Shown: positions 44,465 to 54,137, counted from the stretch's first letter. The stretch: DNA of 64,000 nt from Fen-1298 sp963833465 (GCA_963833465.1 CAWHXW010000004.1:1054001-1118000), one strand, 5' to 3'. A program made the numbers and translations. Notes: a model not told the origin generated them from the letters alone.

Positions 44465-44505
44465 GAAGTCCCGATGTCTGAAAAAGATATCGGGACTTTG
44501 TATTT
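44465..44505 (+). terminator. Intrinsic terminator after paralogue A
   Basis: AAGTCCCGAT (44466-44475) and ATCGGGACTT (44489-44498) form a perfect ten-base-pair stem followed by TGTATTTTAT. It probably ends transcription of the first T9SS gene. Confidence 0.6.
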
Positions 44506-44639
44506 TATACAGATGAGAAATACACATAAGCTCGAAGTGAGTTAACACTCCCGACTATTTTCTGTATTCCTCCTAATACAATCAGGAGAAATGATAAGGA
44601 TAGAGTCTGTGCATTAAAGCCGATAGAAAAATAAACATC

Positions 44640-44800
44640 CTCGCCGCAAGCCGCGAGGTATTTTGTCACTCCTGCGCTTGCCCTGAGCGTGTCGAAGGGT
44701 ACGCGGGAGTCTAATGTTCTGGATTCCCGCTTTCCCCCCTTTCGCAGGGACGGGAATGACGACGTCCCGATGTATTGGGATCGGGGTATTGAACCCAAAA
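44640..44800. repeat. Cluster of interspersed palindromic repeats
   Basis: Three palindromic scraps lie head to tail: CCTCGCCGCAAGCCGCGAGG (about 44640-44661); GCCCTGAGCGTGTCGAAGGG with flanks (about 44682-44706); and GGATTCCCGC...CGGGAATGACG (about 44723-44762) with CGTCCCGATG...GGGATCGGGG (about 44762-44787). The second and third are common types of intergenic repeat in this phylum. The 594-base gap contains no gene I can support. Confidence 0.6.
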
Positions 44801-44941
44801 GAAAATAAATAATTTATTGTACATCACAATTTATTAATAAAAATATATTAGCTTTTACAATAACAAAAAAATATCTTAATATACAATGCGGAACATCTTG
44901 TTCATTTTCAGTAATTCTATTTATTTGAAAGAACAAACATT

Positions 44942-47009
44942 ATGAAAACAAAAATACTTTTTCTTACGATGATCGGACTTTTCATCGCAACAAATTTTGC
45001 ATTTGGACAATTTACTGCAGGTAACCTCGTAGTTATAAGACAAGGTAATGGATCTGCAACATTAAGGAGCGTCTCTACAGCAGTGTTTCTTGATGAGTAC
45101 ACTACTTCTGGAGGAAGCCGGGTCAGCTCAGTAGCAATGCCAACTTCTGCATCTGGCGGCAACGCTCCTTTGACACAGTCAGGTTCAGCTTCAAGCGAAG
45201 GATTCCTCTCGCGCTCAACAAATTGCCAGTACTTAATTCTTGTAGGTTATATAACAGACACCGGAAAAGTTAGTGTTGCAAGTTCTACAAATGTCGGACG
45301 AGTTGTGGGGCGAGTTGATGCACTCGGTAACATAAATACTACGACACAGTTTCTGGCAGGAGGATCATATAGCGGCAATAACATTCGCAGTGCTTGTTCT
45401 GTAGATGGTTCCGCATTCTGGACAGCCGGACCAAAAGCTTCCACAGCAGGAGTTGGATATGCAGCAATTGGTGCAGATTCAATTATTCAATTGGTCAATG
45501 TTAACTCTCGCGTTGTCCAGATTTTCAATAGCCAATTATACGAAGATGGAAGTGCTACTGGTAACTACGGCATTTACACAGTTGGAAGCGGAACGCCAAC
45601 ATCATCTTCAAGCGTCGATTCCATTCCCAATTTTCCAACAGCGAACAACAGCCCTAATGACTATCGCATTAGCCCCGACGGAAATACTCTTTATGTTGCA
45701 GATGATGGAGCAGCTAACAAAAACGGCGGTATTCAAAAATGGACTCTTACAGCCGGGAACTGGACATGGCAGTACACTTTATTAAATAATGGAACTACAC
45801 AAACCAACGGTAATGCCGACACGTTAGTAAGAGGTCTGGAGGTTAATTGGAACGGTACAAATCCTGTCATTTATGCAACCACAACTGCTGCGAGTAAAAA
45901 CCTGCTAATTACTGTAACTGATACTGGCTCTTCGAGCACGGAAACAATTCTCGAGACTGCGGCAACTAAAGAAAGGTTCATCGGTGTTGCATTTGCACCA
46001 AATGCCACAATAACTTTTACAGATGGATCATCTTACACGCCGCCGGAAGGAACTCCGGGTACTGATGATAATCCAATCGGAAGATTCCAGCTCAGTGGAA
46101 ATATTAACGGCAGTACGATTAACCAAGCTATCATTACATTGACCGGCACATTTTCAGGAATAAACAATCTTAAACTTTATTATTGTACTTCTTCGACATT
46201 CGGTACTTCTAATTTATTATCAACTGTTGCTTCGCCGAGCTCGCCGGTGACATTCGTAATCTCTACTCCGAAAGCTATTACAACATCGGATGGATATTTC
46301 TTTGTAGCAGCAGATCTTGATGTTTCGGCTACCGGCTTGGTTACAGCTTCGCTTGACGATCAGAGTAAACTTACATTTTCAAATGCCTATGTATCTAATT
46401 TCAGCAGTGCAAATTTATCTTCATCAGCGGTATCGCTACCTGTAGAGATAACTTCCTTCACAGCGATTGCCCTGAAGACGAGCGCCCAGTTGCAATGGAA
46501 AACGGCAACAGAAGTGAACAACTATGGTTTTGAAATAGATAGAAGAATGATTAGGTACTCAACAATGGGCAAAAGTCGGATTTGTAAAAGGGAACGGAAC
46601 AATCAATTCTCCTCATAGTTATAGTTACACGGATGCAAATGTTTCATCAGGAACGTATGCTTACCGCTTGAAGCAAATAGATAACAGCGGAGCATTTAAA
46701 TATTCGCAAGAAGCACAAGTAACGATTGCAGTGCCGAAAGCATTTGCATTAAGACAGAATTACCCGAATCCATTCAATCCCACAACAACTATCAGTTATG
46801 ATATTCCGGGCGCAGAGACACAGCATGTTGTGTCTCTACGAGTTTACGATATACTCGGAAAAGAAGTCGCCACGCTTGTGAACGAAACGAAAGAAGCTGG
46901 CAGTTATCAGGTTACATTTGATGCTTCGAAGTTTGCAAGTGGAATATACTTCTACAAACTTCAATCAGGAAACTTTACATCAGTTAAGAAGTTTGTGCTG
47001 ATGAAGTGA
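44942..47009 (+). pseudogene. T9SS-secreted protein, paralogue B, frameshifted
   Basis: A tandem near-copy of the gene at 42280. The signal peptide and about 360 N-terminal residues are almost identical, the linker domain (about 365-480) differs clearly (TPPEGTPGTDDNPIGRFQL, then STVASPSSPVTFVIST), and the end converges again (VEITSFTA...LQWKTATEVNNYGFEIDRR). The frame shifts +1 between 46551 and 46615, right after RRMI. Frame three then carries AKVGFVKGNGTINSPHS and the full sorting domain to 47009. AGGTACT (46553-46559) sits at the shift, as in paralogue A. Repaired, it would be about 689 residues. The mosaic of identity and divergence suggests duplication with gene conversion. Confidence 0.75.
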
Positions 47010-47037
47010 TTAAATATTTCTTTTCAGTTTTATATTT

Positions 47038-47069
47038 AAGCCCATCAATTCTTTGATGGGCTTTTTTTT
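47038..47069 (+). terminator. Intrinsic terminator
   Basis: AAGCCCATCA (47038-47047) pairs with TGATGGGCTT (47054-47063), followed by a run of T. It ends the paralogue B transcript. Confidence 0.9.
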
Positions 47070-47086
47070 CTCCCGTGGAAAAACAC

Positions 47087-47118
47087 AAAAGCCCAACTGA
47101 TTGCTCAATTGGGCTTTT
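47087..47118. terminator. Second, bidirectional terminator hairpin
   Basis: AAAAGCCCAA (47087-47096) pairs perfectly with TTGGGCTTTT (47109-47118). A-rich and T-rich flanks allow use on either strand, for example for the small minus-strand frame that ends at 47152. Confidence 0.7.
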
Positions 47119-47151
47119 ATTATATTAATAAAAATTGAGATGATTACATTT

Positions 47152-47310
47152 CTATTGCCTCTGCTTCGATAAGATAACAGGATTCTTTTTTTTATAAATT
47201 GTCAAACCAATAATTGCTGATGCAAAGAGAGCAACAACAATGCTAATTATGCGTACTGTATTAAATTGTAATGAAGAACCAATCCAAGCATTAACAAGTT
47301 GATTGCACAT
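47152..47310 (-). CDS. Possible small single-helix membrane protein
   Basis: A 52-codon frame: a polar start (MCNQLVNAWIGSSLQFNTVR), one strongly hydrophobic helix (IISIVVALFASAIIGLTIY, about 21-39), and a basic tail (KKKNPVILSKQRQ). The positive-inside pattern is that of a real bitopic peptide. No clear ribosome-binding site is seen. A bidirectional terminator lies just downstream. It may be the remaining 3' end of a larger membrane-protein gene. The rest of the gap to 47841 shows nothing I would call a gene. Confidence 0.35.
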   Translation of the reverse strand: MCNQLVNAWIGSSLQFNTVRIISIVVALFASAIIGLTIYKKKNPVILSKQRQ

Positions 47311-47841
47311 ATATGTGATTCATTGCCATATGTACTAATCTGCTGGGGAAATAATATAAGTCAGCAGAATATGATAATATTAGTTTAAATGGGAACATTT
47401 ATCAATAACAAAATGTTGATATTATAAGCATATATAATAATATAATGTTCAAAATAATGACACATGTGGCTGATTATCGTATATTTATTAGAAGTTTTAT
47501 AGTGACATCCATTTTTATAGAGGCATCCAATATGTCTACTTATACAATTATTTCACAAGATCAAATTTGTATAAATCAAATCAGGATACTAAAGTATAAT
47601 TATCAAAAAAATTATTTAATGCTTTACCTCTGTTTAGTTCTTACAGTCTGGGTCAGTCACAAATATTTATCTGATAATAAAAATAATCTTTTCAATGCAT
47701 CATCAGTCATTTATTCAAGGAGAACTTTTTATGTCTGCACGAAGATAGACTCTTGGTTTTTATCTTATTTTAATTTTCTAGACTGAAATGCTTCATATAT
47801 ATTAAATTGCAATTATTTCACAATAAAGAAAGGTAAATAAA

Positions 47842-49438
47842 ATGAAGACCATAACATTACTGCTTGTTGCAGTGTTATCATTGGGTCTGTTGTCACAAGA
47901 TTCAAAAGCTCGAAGTGCAATCAACTTCGGTGCACTATTGAAGAACAGTAAAATGCTGGGACAAAGTTCACTTAAGAGGTCGAAATCTTTACAAGCGAAC
48001 GGAGCAGCCAATCGTAGTGTGTCTAATAAAATTACAAATTTACTGCCAAGTCTGTTCTTTAAAACAACAAATAAAACGATGGTTAACAATACACAAATTT
48101 ATCTGGCAGATACAGCGATTGAGTATTCAACATTCGACACAGTACGATTTTGTTATTCATATAACGACAGCGGCTTGGTCATTTCGGAATTAGTGCAGCA
48201 ATGGCAAAATGGTCAATGGACAAATTCAGGAATGAATTCCGGTTTGGCCACGTTACACATGGGAGCCAGGCACTAAACAATTTATAGCATCCTATTCTAT
48301 GTGGAAAAATAGTCAATGGGTGAATTTTGTTCTCACGACATATACACTTGATGTGTTTCGTCCAAATGCACATCTCATTTCTATTGTGAGTTTGATCGAT
48401 ACTGCAGAGAATGGAAATTGGGAAAATTACGAGCAGCAATTTAACACCTATAACGCAAATGGAAATCTGTTGACGCAAGTAATCCAAAGTTGGTCCGGCA
48501 GTCAATGGAATACATCTTCTTCTGACACAAGCACGTACGATGCAAATGGAAACCAACTGACAAACTTAAATGAGGACTGGAATAACGGTCAGGTTACTGA
48601 TTTTAATTCTGATACGTGCACTTACGATGGAAGCGGACATAAACTTATAGATATAAGCGATAATAACTATAGCGAATTCTTAAGTAGAACATTTTACACA
48701 TATACGTATGATCAAACAGGAAATCAAATTTCAGCTTTATCGCAGATTCCGAATAGTGGCGAATGGATGAATTTTATGTTGAATACATACACCTATGATG
48801 CAAATGGAAATCAACTTCTTGATTCGAATTACGTTTGGGGAGGTCAATGGATATTTTCACAATACGAATCAAAAACTTATGATGGAAATGGGCACTTACT
48901 TTCAGATTCCTCAGAATCTTCTGAAGGTGGCAATTTATTGATGCTGTATTCCCTTAAAACATACACCTATGATGGAAACGGAAATTTGGTTTCCAGTTCC
49001 TCCGAAAGTTTAAATGGTTTGTCATTGGCACCATCCGATAATAGTGTGCAAATCTCTAATGGCTCCAATCCGCCTACCGTGACTTTTTATTACGGGTATT
49101 ACGTAAATATTGCTTATACGCTCATTGATGCCGTGCCAATAACCGATGTGTCTGCACCTAAGTCCAACGTTCCTTCAGGTTTTTCTTTGTCACAGAATTA
49201 TCCAAATCCATTCAACCCAACAACAACCATAGCATTTAACATTCCATCAAAATCTTTTGTCTCACTGAAAGTGTTTGATATGCTGGGAAAAGAAGTCGCA
49301 ACACTTGCCTCAGAAGAAATGTCGACTGGAAATTATACACGTCAATGGAATGCAGTTAATGTGTCGAGTGGAATGTATTTCTATCGTTTGCAGGCAGGGA
49401 CTTTTACTGAGACTAAGAAACTCGTATTGCTCAAATAG
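47842..49438 (+). pseudogene. T9SS-secreted YD-like repeat protein, frameshifted
   Basis: Signal peptide, then from about residue 100 a series of repeats of the form (T)YDANGNxL...W.NGQW: TYDANGNQLTN, TYDGSGHKLID, TYDQTGNQISA, TYDANGNQLLD, TYDGNGHLLSD and TYDGNGNLVSS. These resemble YD/RHS-type sugar-binding or shell repeats in shorter form. The end is a complete sorting domain (NYPNPFNPTTTIAFNIP ... KKLVLLK). The frame moves +1 between 48236 and 48273; removing one G near 48241 gives NSVWPRYTWEPGTKQF and a continuous protein of about 531 residues. Third T9SS gene in a row with a single shift. Confidence 0.75.
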
Positions 49439-49520
49439 TATTAGATGAGTATTGCCAATCATATATTCTGAAAGTTCTATAAGCACACGAGTAACTCTTC
49501 GAAGGTTGCTATCGCGCATA

Positions 49521-49555
49521 AAAAAGCCCAATTGATTTTTGTAATTGGGCTTTTT
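49521..49555. terminator. Bidirectional intrinsic terminator
   Basis: AAAAAGCCCAATT (49521-49533) and AATTGGGCTTTTT (49543-49555) form a perfect 13-base-pair stem between the convergent YD-repeat and pyrophosphatase genes; it can serve both. Confidence 0.92.
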
Positions 49556-49577
49556 AAATGACTGCAAAAATTAGATG

Positions 49578-52133
49578 TTACTTCGTTTCTTCGGAAACTA
49601 GATCATCGGTTTCTTTTTTACTCTGATAGATCGCCCAGCCGATCGATGCTGCTGCAATAACTGCAACAATAATACCGGTGAGCAAATCTGTCCCGCTAAT
49701 ATTCGGCTTCGTAATGTTGAATTTCAACACCAAGCCAAGCGTGAGCAAACTGACCATGTTCATAACTTTGATTAACGGGTTAAGCGCAGGTCCCGCAGTA
49801 TCTTTTAATGGATCGCCAACGGTATCTCCGGTAACAGCAGCTTTATGTGCCTCTGAACCTTTACCACCGTACAATCCGTCTTCAATCATTTTCTTGGCAT
49901 TATCCCATGCTCCGCCGGCGTTTGCCATAAACACGGCAAGCAGTTGGCCGACAAGGATAGTGCCGGCAAGGAATCCACCGAGCGCGTATGGTCCAAGAAT
50001 AAATCCGACAAGGATCGGAGTCATTATGGCGAGGAGGCCCGGTCCGATGAGTTCTTTCTGTGCAGTTTGAGTGCAGATATCAACAACGCGGCCGTAATCC
50101 GGTTTCTTTGTACCTTTCCAGATTTCAGGATCGTGGAATTGGATGCGGCATTCTTTGACAATCCAGAATGCTGCACGGCCCACAGCGCGAATCAGCATTC
50201 CGCTGAAGAGAAACGGCACTGCGCCGCCAATCATGAATCCGATAAACACAGTCGGATTTGCAACAGTAATCTTACCGGCTTCTTCGAAATACTGTGAAAT
50301 CTGCATCAGGTTAATTTTCTCTTCGCTGCCGACCGCAATGACGGCGATGAAGCTTGCAAATAACGAGACCGCCGCGATAACTGCAGAACCAATTGCAATA
50401 CCTTTGGTTTCAGCTTTCGTCGTGTTTCCGACGGCATCGAGATCGGCAAGAATTTGTCGGGCGCGTTTGTAGCTGCCCGGTTTTTCTTTTTCCATCTCAT
50501 CTTTTTCATAACCCATTTCACCGATACCATTTGCATTATCTGCCACCGGTCCAAATACGTCCATTGAAATAGTGTTGCCTGTTAACGTCAACATACCGAT
50601 ACCGGTCATGGCAACGCCATAGGCGATGAAGAGAGGAGGAGTGCCTGCATACACCAACACGGAGAGGAAAATTGCAACAGCGATAACAACAATGGCTGCA
50701 ACGGTGCTTTCATAGCCAAGAGCAATTCCTTGAATAATGTTTGTTGCATGTCCTGTGGTGCAAGCTTTTGCAAGACCTTTCACCGGTGTATGGCTTGTAT
50801 GTGTGTAATAACTTGTGACCTTATTCAATGCAACGGCAAGGAAAATACCGATCATGCAAGTAAGGGCTGGACGCAGATCAAGATAGGGAATACCAAAATT
50901 TGCAATCCAGGGAAGAGAGATTGCAGTTCCATCAGCATGAAAGAATCCTGCAACGGCTGTTGGGTTGCTTGCGAGGTATGCTGGATCAAAATAAAGGTAG
51001 CCAAATCCGAGACTAACGAAACCGACAATACTGATGATTGAACCGATCCAGAATCCACGATGGACGCTTTTCAGAGCTGTATCGGAAGTATCGTCAGCGC
51101 CGGCTTTCACTGTATAGGTGCTGATGATGGAACCAAGAACGCCGATACCGCGAACGAGCAGCGGGAAAATAACACCCTTGTGTCCAAAGCTTGCCATACC
51201 GAGAATCATAGCGGCTACAATGGTAACTTCATAACTTTCGAAAATATCTGCTGCCATACCGGCGCAGTCGCCAACGTTATCACCGACGTTGTCGGCAATC
51301 GTAGCTGCGTTGCGCGGATCGTCTTCCGGAATATCTTTTTCTATTTTACCGACAAGATCGGCACCGACATCTGCGGCTTTTGTATAGATACCGCCACCAA
51401 CGCGCATAAACAATGCGATAAGTGTTCCGCCGAATCCGAATCCTAATAGAGCTTCATATGCATGTTCACCAAATAACATGAAGATCAATGTTCCGCCAAG
51501 CAAACCAAGACCATCTGTGAGCATGCCTGTAATAGTTCCTGTGCGGTAGCCGAGCTGAAGCGCTTCACCGTAGCTGCGTTTTGCAGCTGTTGCAACACGA
51601 AGGTTGCCCTGTGTAGCAAGGCGCATGCCGACGAAACCGACAAGGAAGCTAAATAATGAACCGATGAGGAATGCTCCTGAGCGCCCCCAGCGGAAGGCAT
51701 CGATTGTTCCTGTGTAAGTAAAATAAAGGAACAATGTGATGACAATAATCAAAGGTCCAATCTTTTTAAACTGTGCAGCAAGATAGGCGTTTGAGCCCTC
51801 GCGAACAGCAGCAGCAATTTCTTGCATTTTCTTTGTGCCTTGATCGGCTTTACGTACTTGCTTAACGAGCATAAGTGCATAGAGCAAGCCAGCGATGGCA
51901 ATGCCAAGTACTGTAAGAAGTCCATAGATTTCAATTGGCTGAAAATTGCTCTCACTACTGAAAAGAGCAAATGGGTGAAATGATTCTTGAGCAACCGTTT
52001 GTTCGGTGCTCTGAGTATAGCCGGTATATGGCATAAAAATATACGCGGCGACGAAGAAAATCATCATCGCAATGAGGTAATTGCGACGCGTTGTCTTCGA
52101 AGAATGTTCAAATAGATTTTGTAGAGTTCTCAT
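49578..52133 (-). CDS. hppA: Membrane-bound proton-pumping pyrophosphatase
   Basis: An 851-residue integral membrane protein; I use the ATG ending at 52133, preceded by AGGA, over an upstream extension. An extra N-terminal hydrophobic segment (about 20-36) precedes the usual 16-helix core. Substrate motifs are present: DVGADLVGKIEKDIPEDDPRN (in parts GADLVGK and EDDPRN), DNVGDNVGDCAGMAAD, and a C-terminal GDTVGDPLKDTAGPALN. The motif GNTTKAETKG has Lys where potassium-dependent enzymes have Ala, which predicts a potassium-independent proton pump. It converts pyrophosphate energy into a membrane gradient. It is transcribed alone, converging on the T9SS genes. Confidence 0.95.
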   Translation of the reverse strand: MRTLQNLFEHSSKTTRRNYLIAMMIFFVAAYIFMPYTGYTQSTEQTVAQESFHPFALFSSESNFQPIEIYGLLTVLGIAIAGLLYALMLVKQVRKADQGTKKMQEIAAAVREGSNAYLAAQFKKIGPLIIVITLFLYFTYTGTIDAFRWGRSGAFLIGSLFSFLVGFVGMRLATQGNLRVATAAKRSYGEALQLGYRTGTITGMLTDGLGLLGGTLIFMLFGEHAYEALLGFGFGGTLIALFMRVGGGIYTKAADVGADLVGKIEKDIPEDDPRNAATIADNVGDNVGDCAGMAADIFESYEVTIVAAMILGMASFGHKGVIFPLLVRGIGVLGSIISTYTVKAGADDTSDTALKSVHRGFWIGSIISIVGFVSLGFGYLYFDPAYLASNPTAVAGFFHADGTAISLPWIANFGIPYLDLRPALTCMIGIFLAVALNKVTSYYTHTSHTPVKGLAKACTTGHATNIIQGIALGYESTVAAIVVIAVAIFLSVLVYAGTPPLFIAYGVAMTGIGMLTLTGNTISMDVFGPVADNANGIGEMGYEKDEMEKEKPGSYKRARQILADLDAVGNTTKAETKGIAIGSAVIAAVSLFASFIAVIAVGSEEKINLMQISQYFEEAGKITVANPTVFIGFMIGGAVPFLFSGMLIRAVGRAAFWIVKECRIQFHDPEIWKGTKKPDYGRVVDICTQTAQKELIGPGLLAIMTPILVGFILGPYALGGFLAGTILVGQLLAVFMANAGGAWDNAKKMIEDGLYGGKGSEAHKAAVTGDTVGDPLKDTAGPALNPLIKVMNMVSLLTLGLVLKFNITKPNISGTDLLTGIIVAVIAAASIGWAIYQSKKETDDLVSEETK

Positions 52134-52428
52134 TATACATCCTATAAAGTGATTAAAAAGTTGCCAATTATGCTGAAATAAATATACGATGGAAATAACC
52201 ATCTCCATCGTTTATACTTTAGTAAAATGCAGTAAATTTGCTAAAAAATCAAATAAATTATTTACGAAGGAATTAATACTCGCAAGCGAGAGACAATGAA
52301 TACGGCCATGACTGTAAGGGGAAAATGATTTTTGTATCCACATGAAAAATTAAGAATGGAAGTATTTGAAATGTGTTCTTGACTTTTTTTGAAAGATTTC
52401 TTATCCTAATTTCAGAATGAGTAGTAAA

Positions 52429-52497
52429 ATGCAATATTGCAATAAGCAACAGGCTTGGCGGTGGCGCTGGATAAAGTCCGCGCTTCCTCTGAGGTAG
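52429..52497 (+). CDS. Trp-rich leader peptide (trpL-like)
   Basis: A 22-codon frame, ATG 52429 to TAG 52497, that places three Trp codons within five residues (AWRWRWIK; TGG at 52456, 52462 and 52468). An in-frame ATG at 52417 would make it 26 codons. The last 23 bases of the frame contain the first arm of an antiterminator, and a terminator follows it. This is the layout of ribosome-mediated attenuation in trp operons. No strong ribosome-binding site is visible, the main weakness. Too short to be recognised by ordinary gene finding. Confidence 0.75.
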   Translation: MQYCNKQQAWRWRWIKSALPLR

Positions 52498-52539
52498 CTC
52501 ATTTACATCGATTACCCAGCAAAAGTGGAAACGCGGACT
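52475..52539 (+). promoter_or_regulatory. Antiterminator stem of trp attenuator
   Basis: AGTCCGCG (52475-52482), inside the leader peptide, pairs perfectly with CGCGGACT (52532-52539). The second arm overlaps the first half of the terminator stem, so the two structures exclude each other. A ribosome stalled at the Trp codons (52456-52470) would leave 52475 onward free and favour this stem; one reaching the TAG at 52495 would cover it. Confidence 0.75.
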
Positions 52540-52558
52540 AGTGCGTTCCCACTTTTTT
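52521..52558 (+). terminator. Attenuator terminator upstream of trpB
   Basis: AAAAGTGGAAACGC (52521-52534) pairs with GCGTTCCCACTTTT (52543-52556) at 13 of 14 positions, ending in six T (52553-52558). It lies about 90 bases before trpB, with no gene upstream on this strand to terminate, so it is regulatory. Confidence 0.85.
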
Positions 52559-52650
52559 CGTTTCTTGCCGAATCGATTTGTCGTGGGAACCTCTGTTCAC
52601 AATTTTATATCACATAAATAACATCAATAATCAATAACACGGAGGTCTTT

Positions 52651-53964
52651 ATGCCACGTAAATTTATGCTTGAAGAGAAGGAAATCCCTACTCACTATTA
52701 TAATATTGCAGCAGATTTACCCACACCGCTGGATCCGCCATTGCATCCAGCTACAAAACAGCCTATCGGTCCGCAAGATCTTGCACCGCTATTCCCGATG
52801 GAATTAATAAAGCAGGAAGTCAGCACTGAGCGTTTTATAGAAATTCCAGATGAGGTGCGTCACGCATATGCTACATATCGTCCAACACCGCTCATCCGTG
52901 CTCTTGATCTTGAAAAAGCACTCGACACACCTGCTGAAATATATTATAAATATGAAGGTGTAAGCCCAGCAGGAAGTCACAAACTCAACACAGCACTCGC
53001 ACAGGCGTATTTTAATAAGAAAGAAGGAGTGAAACGAATCGCGACGGAGACAGGGGCAGGACAATGGGGGAGCGCACTTGCTCTTGCATGTAAGATGTTC
53101 GGCTTACAGTGTAAAGTATATATGGTGAGAATAAGTTACGAACAAAAACCATATCGCCGTTCTATGATTCATACGTGGGGAGCGGAAGTGGTTGCAAGTC
53201 CAAGTATTGAAACAAAAGCTGGACGCGATGCACTTGCAAAAGATCCAAATTGCACTGGTAGCCTCGGACTTGCGATTAGCGAAGCAGTAGAAGATGCGTT
53301 TGGACGTGAAGACACGAAGTATTCACTTGGCAGTGTTCTTAATCATGTACTATTACATCAAACTGTTATTGGATTAGAAGCGAAGAAGCAGATGGAAAAA
53401 GCTGGAGTGTATCCGGACATTGTTATTGGATGCGTAGGCGGCGGTTCTAATTTTGGCGGTATTGTACTGCCATTTATAAAAGATAAACTTGCCGGGAAAA
53501 AAATTCGTGGTATCGCTGTCGAACCTACTTCTTGCCCATCCATGACAAAAGGAGAATACCGGTACGATTTAGGCGATGTTGCTGGCATGGCACCGATGGT
53601 TATGATGTATACATTGGGTAATGACTTTATGCCACCTTCAATACATGCCGGTGGATTACGGTATCATGGTATGGCGCCTATTATCAGCAAATTATATCAT
53701 GAAAAGATGCTTGAGGCGCAAGCTTACAATCAGATGGAAGTCTTCGAAGCTGGTGTATTGTTTGCGCAAACAGAGGGAATTATTCCCGCGCCGGAATCAT
53801 CTCACGCTATTAAATCTGCTATTGAAGAAGCGAAGAAAGCAAAGGTTGAAGGAACGAAGAAAGTTATTCTTTTCAATTTGAGTGGTCATGGGCATTTTGA
53901 TATGAGTGCTTACGATGCATACTACGCCGGCAAGCTTGGTATGGGAAATGGTAATGGAAAATAA
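52651..53964 (+). CDS. trpB: Tryptophan synthase beta chain, TrpB2 type
   Basis: A 437-residue PLP enzyme. The PLP lysine is Lys111 in PAGSHKLNTA; ETGAGQWGSA and GCVGGGSNFGG (phosphate loop) and the C-terminal NLSGHGHFD agree with TrpB. The long N-terminal region (YYNIAADLPTPLDPPLHP) and overall length identify the TrpB2 branch, which can work without TrpA on serine and indole. A good ribosome site (GGAGG) precedes the ATG. No other trp genes adjoin it, yet an upstream Trp-codon attenuator indicates regulation by charged tRNA-Trp. Confidence 0.95.
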   Translation: MPRKFMLEEKEIPTHYYNIAADLPTPLDPPLHPATKQPIGPQDLAPLFPMELIKQEVSTERFIEIPDEVRHAYATYRPTPLIRALDLEKALDTPAEIYYKYEGVSPAGSHKLNTALAQAYFNKKEGVKRIATETGAGQWGSALALACKMFGLQCKVYMVRISYEQKPYRRSMIHTWGAEVVASPSIETKAGRDALAKDPNCTGSLGLAISEAVEDAFGREDTKYSLGSVLNHVLLHQTVIGLEAKKQMEKAGVYPDIVIGCVGGGSNFGGIVLPFIKDKLAGKKIRGIAVEPTSCPSMTKGEYRYDLGDVAGMAPMVMMYTLGNDFMPPSIHAGGLRYHGMAPIISKLYHEKMLEAQAYNQMEVFEAGVLFAQTEGIIPAPESSHAIKSAIEEAKKAKVEGTKKVILFNLSGHGHFDMSAYDAYYAGKLGMGNGNGK

Positions 53965-53985
53965 AACGATATAAATATATTTTTT

Positions 53986-54020
53986 AAAAGGGGCGAATTA
54001 CGCAATTCGCCCCTTTTTAT
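53986..54020 (+). terminator. Intrinsic terminator after trpB
   Basis: AAAAGGGGCGAATT (53986-53999) and AATTCGCCCCTTTT (54004-54017) form a perfect 14-base-pair stem with T-rich flank. It marks trpB as a single-gene transcript. Confidence 0.95.
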
Positions 54021-54137
54021 TTTATAGCTGCATAAAAGGAACTGTCGATTATAACGAGAATCAGGTTTTATTCCGAAAGACAATTTTTATCCGTATCTTT
54101 TTTCACATAATCTAAAATATATTTGTAAAGGTTAGTT

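Noticed and set aside
47445..47786. 113-codon plus-strand open frame
   Set aside because: AT-rich, no ribosome-binding site, no signal or domain, and a composition typical of random non-coding sequence.
48500..49020. Regular spacing of similar DNA blocks suggesting a CRISPR array
   Set aside because: The repeats keep a reading frame and encode TYDxNGN protein repeats of varying length; they are not near-identical DNA repeats with unique spacers.
52521..52540. AAAGTGGAAACGCGG resembles the T-box sequence (AGGGTGGNACCGCGG)
   Set aside because: The base in the TGGA position would not match tRNA-Trp, no stem I or specifier loop is evident upstream, and the Trp-rich leader peptide with exclusive stems explains the site better.
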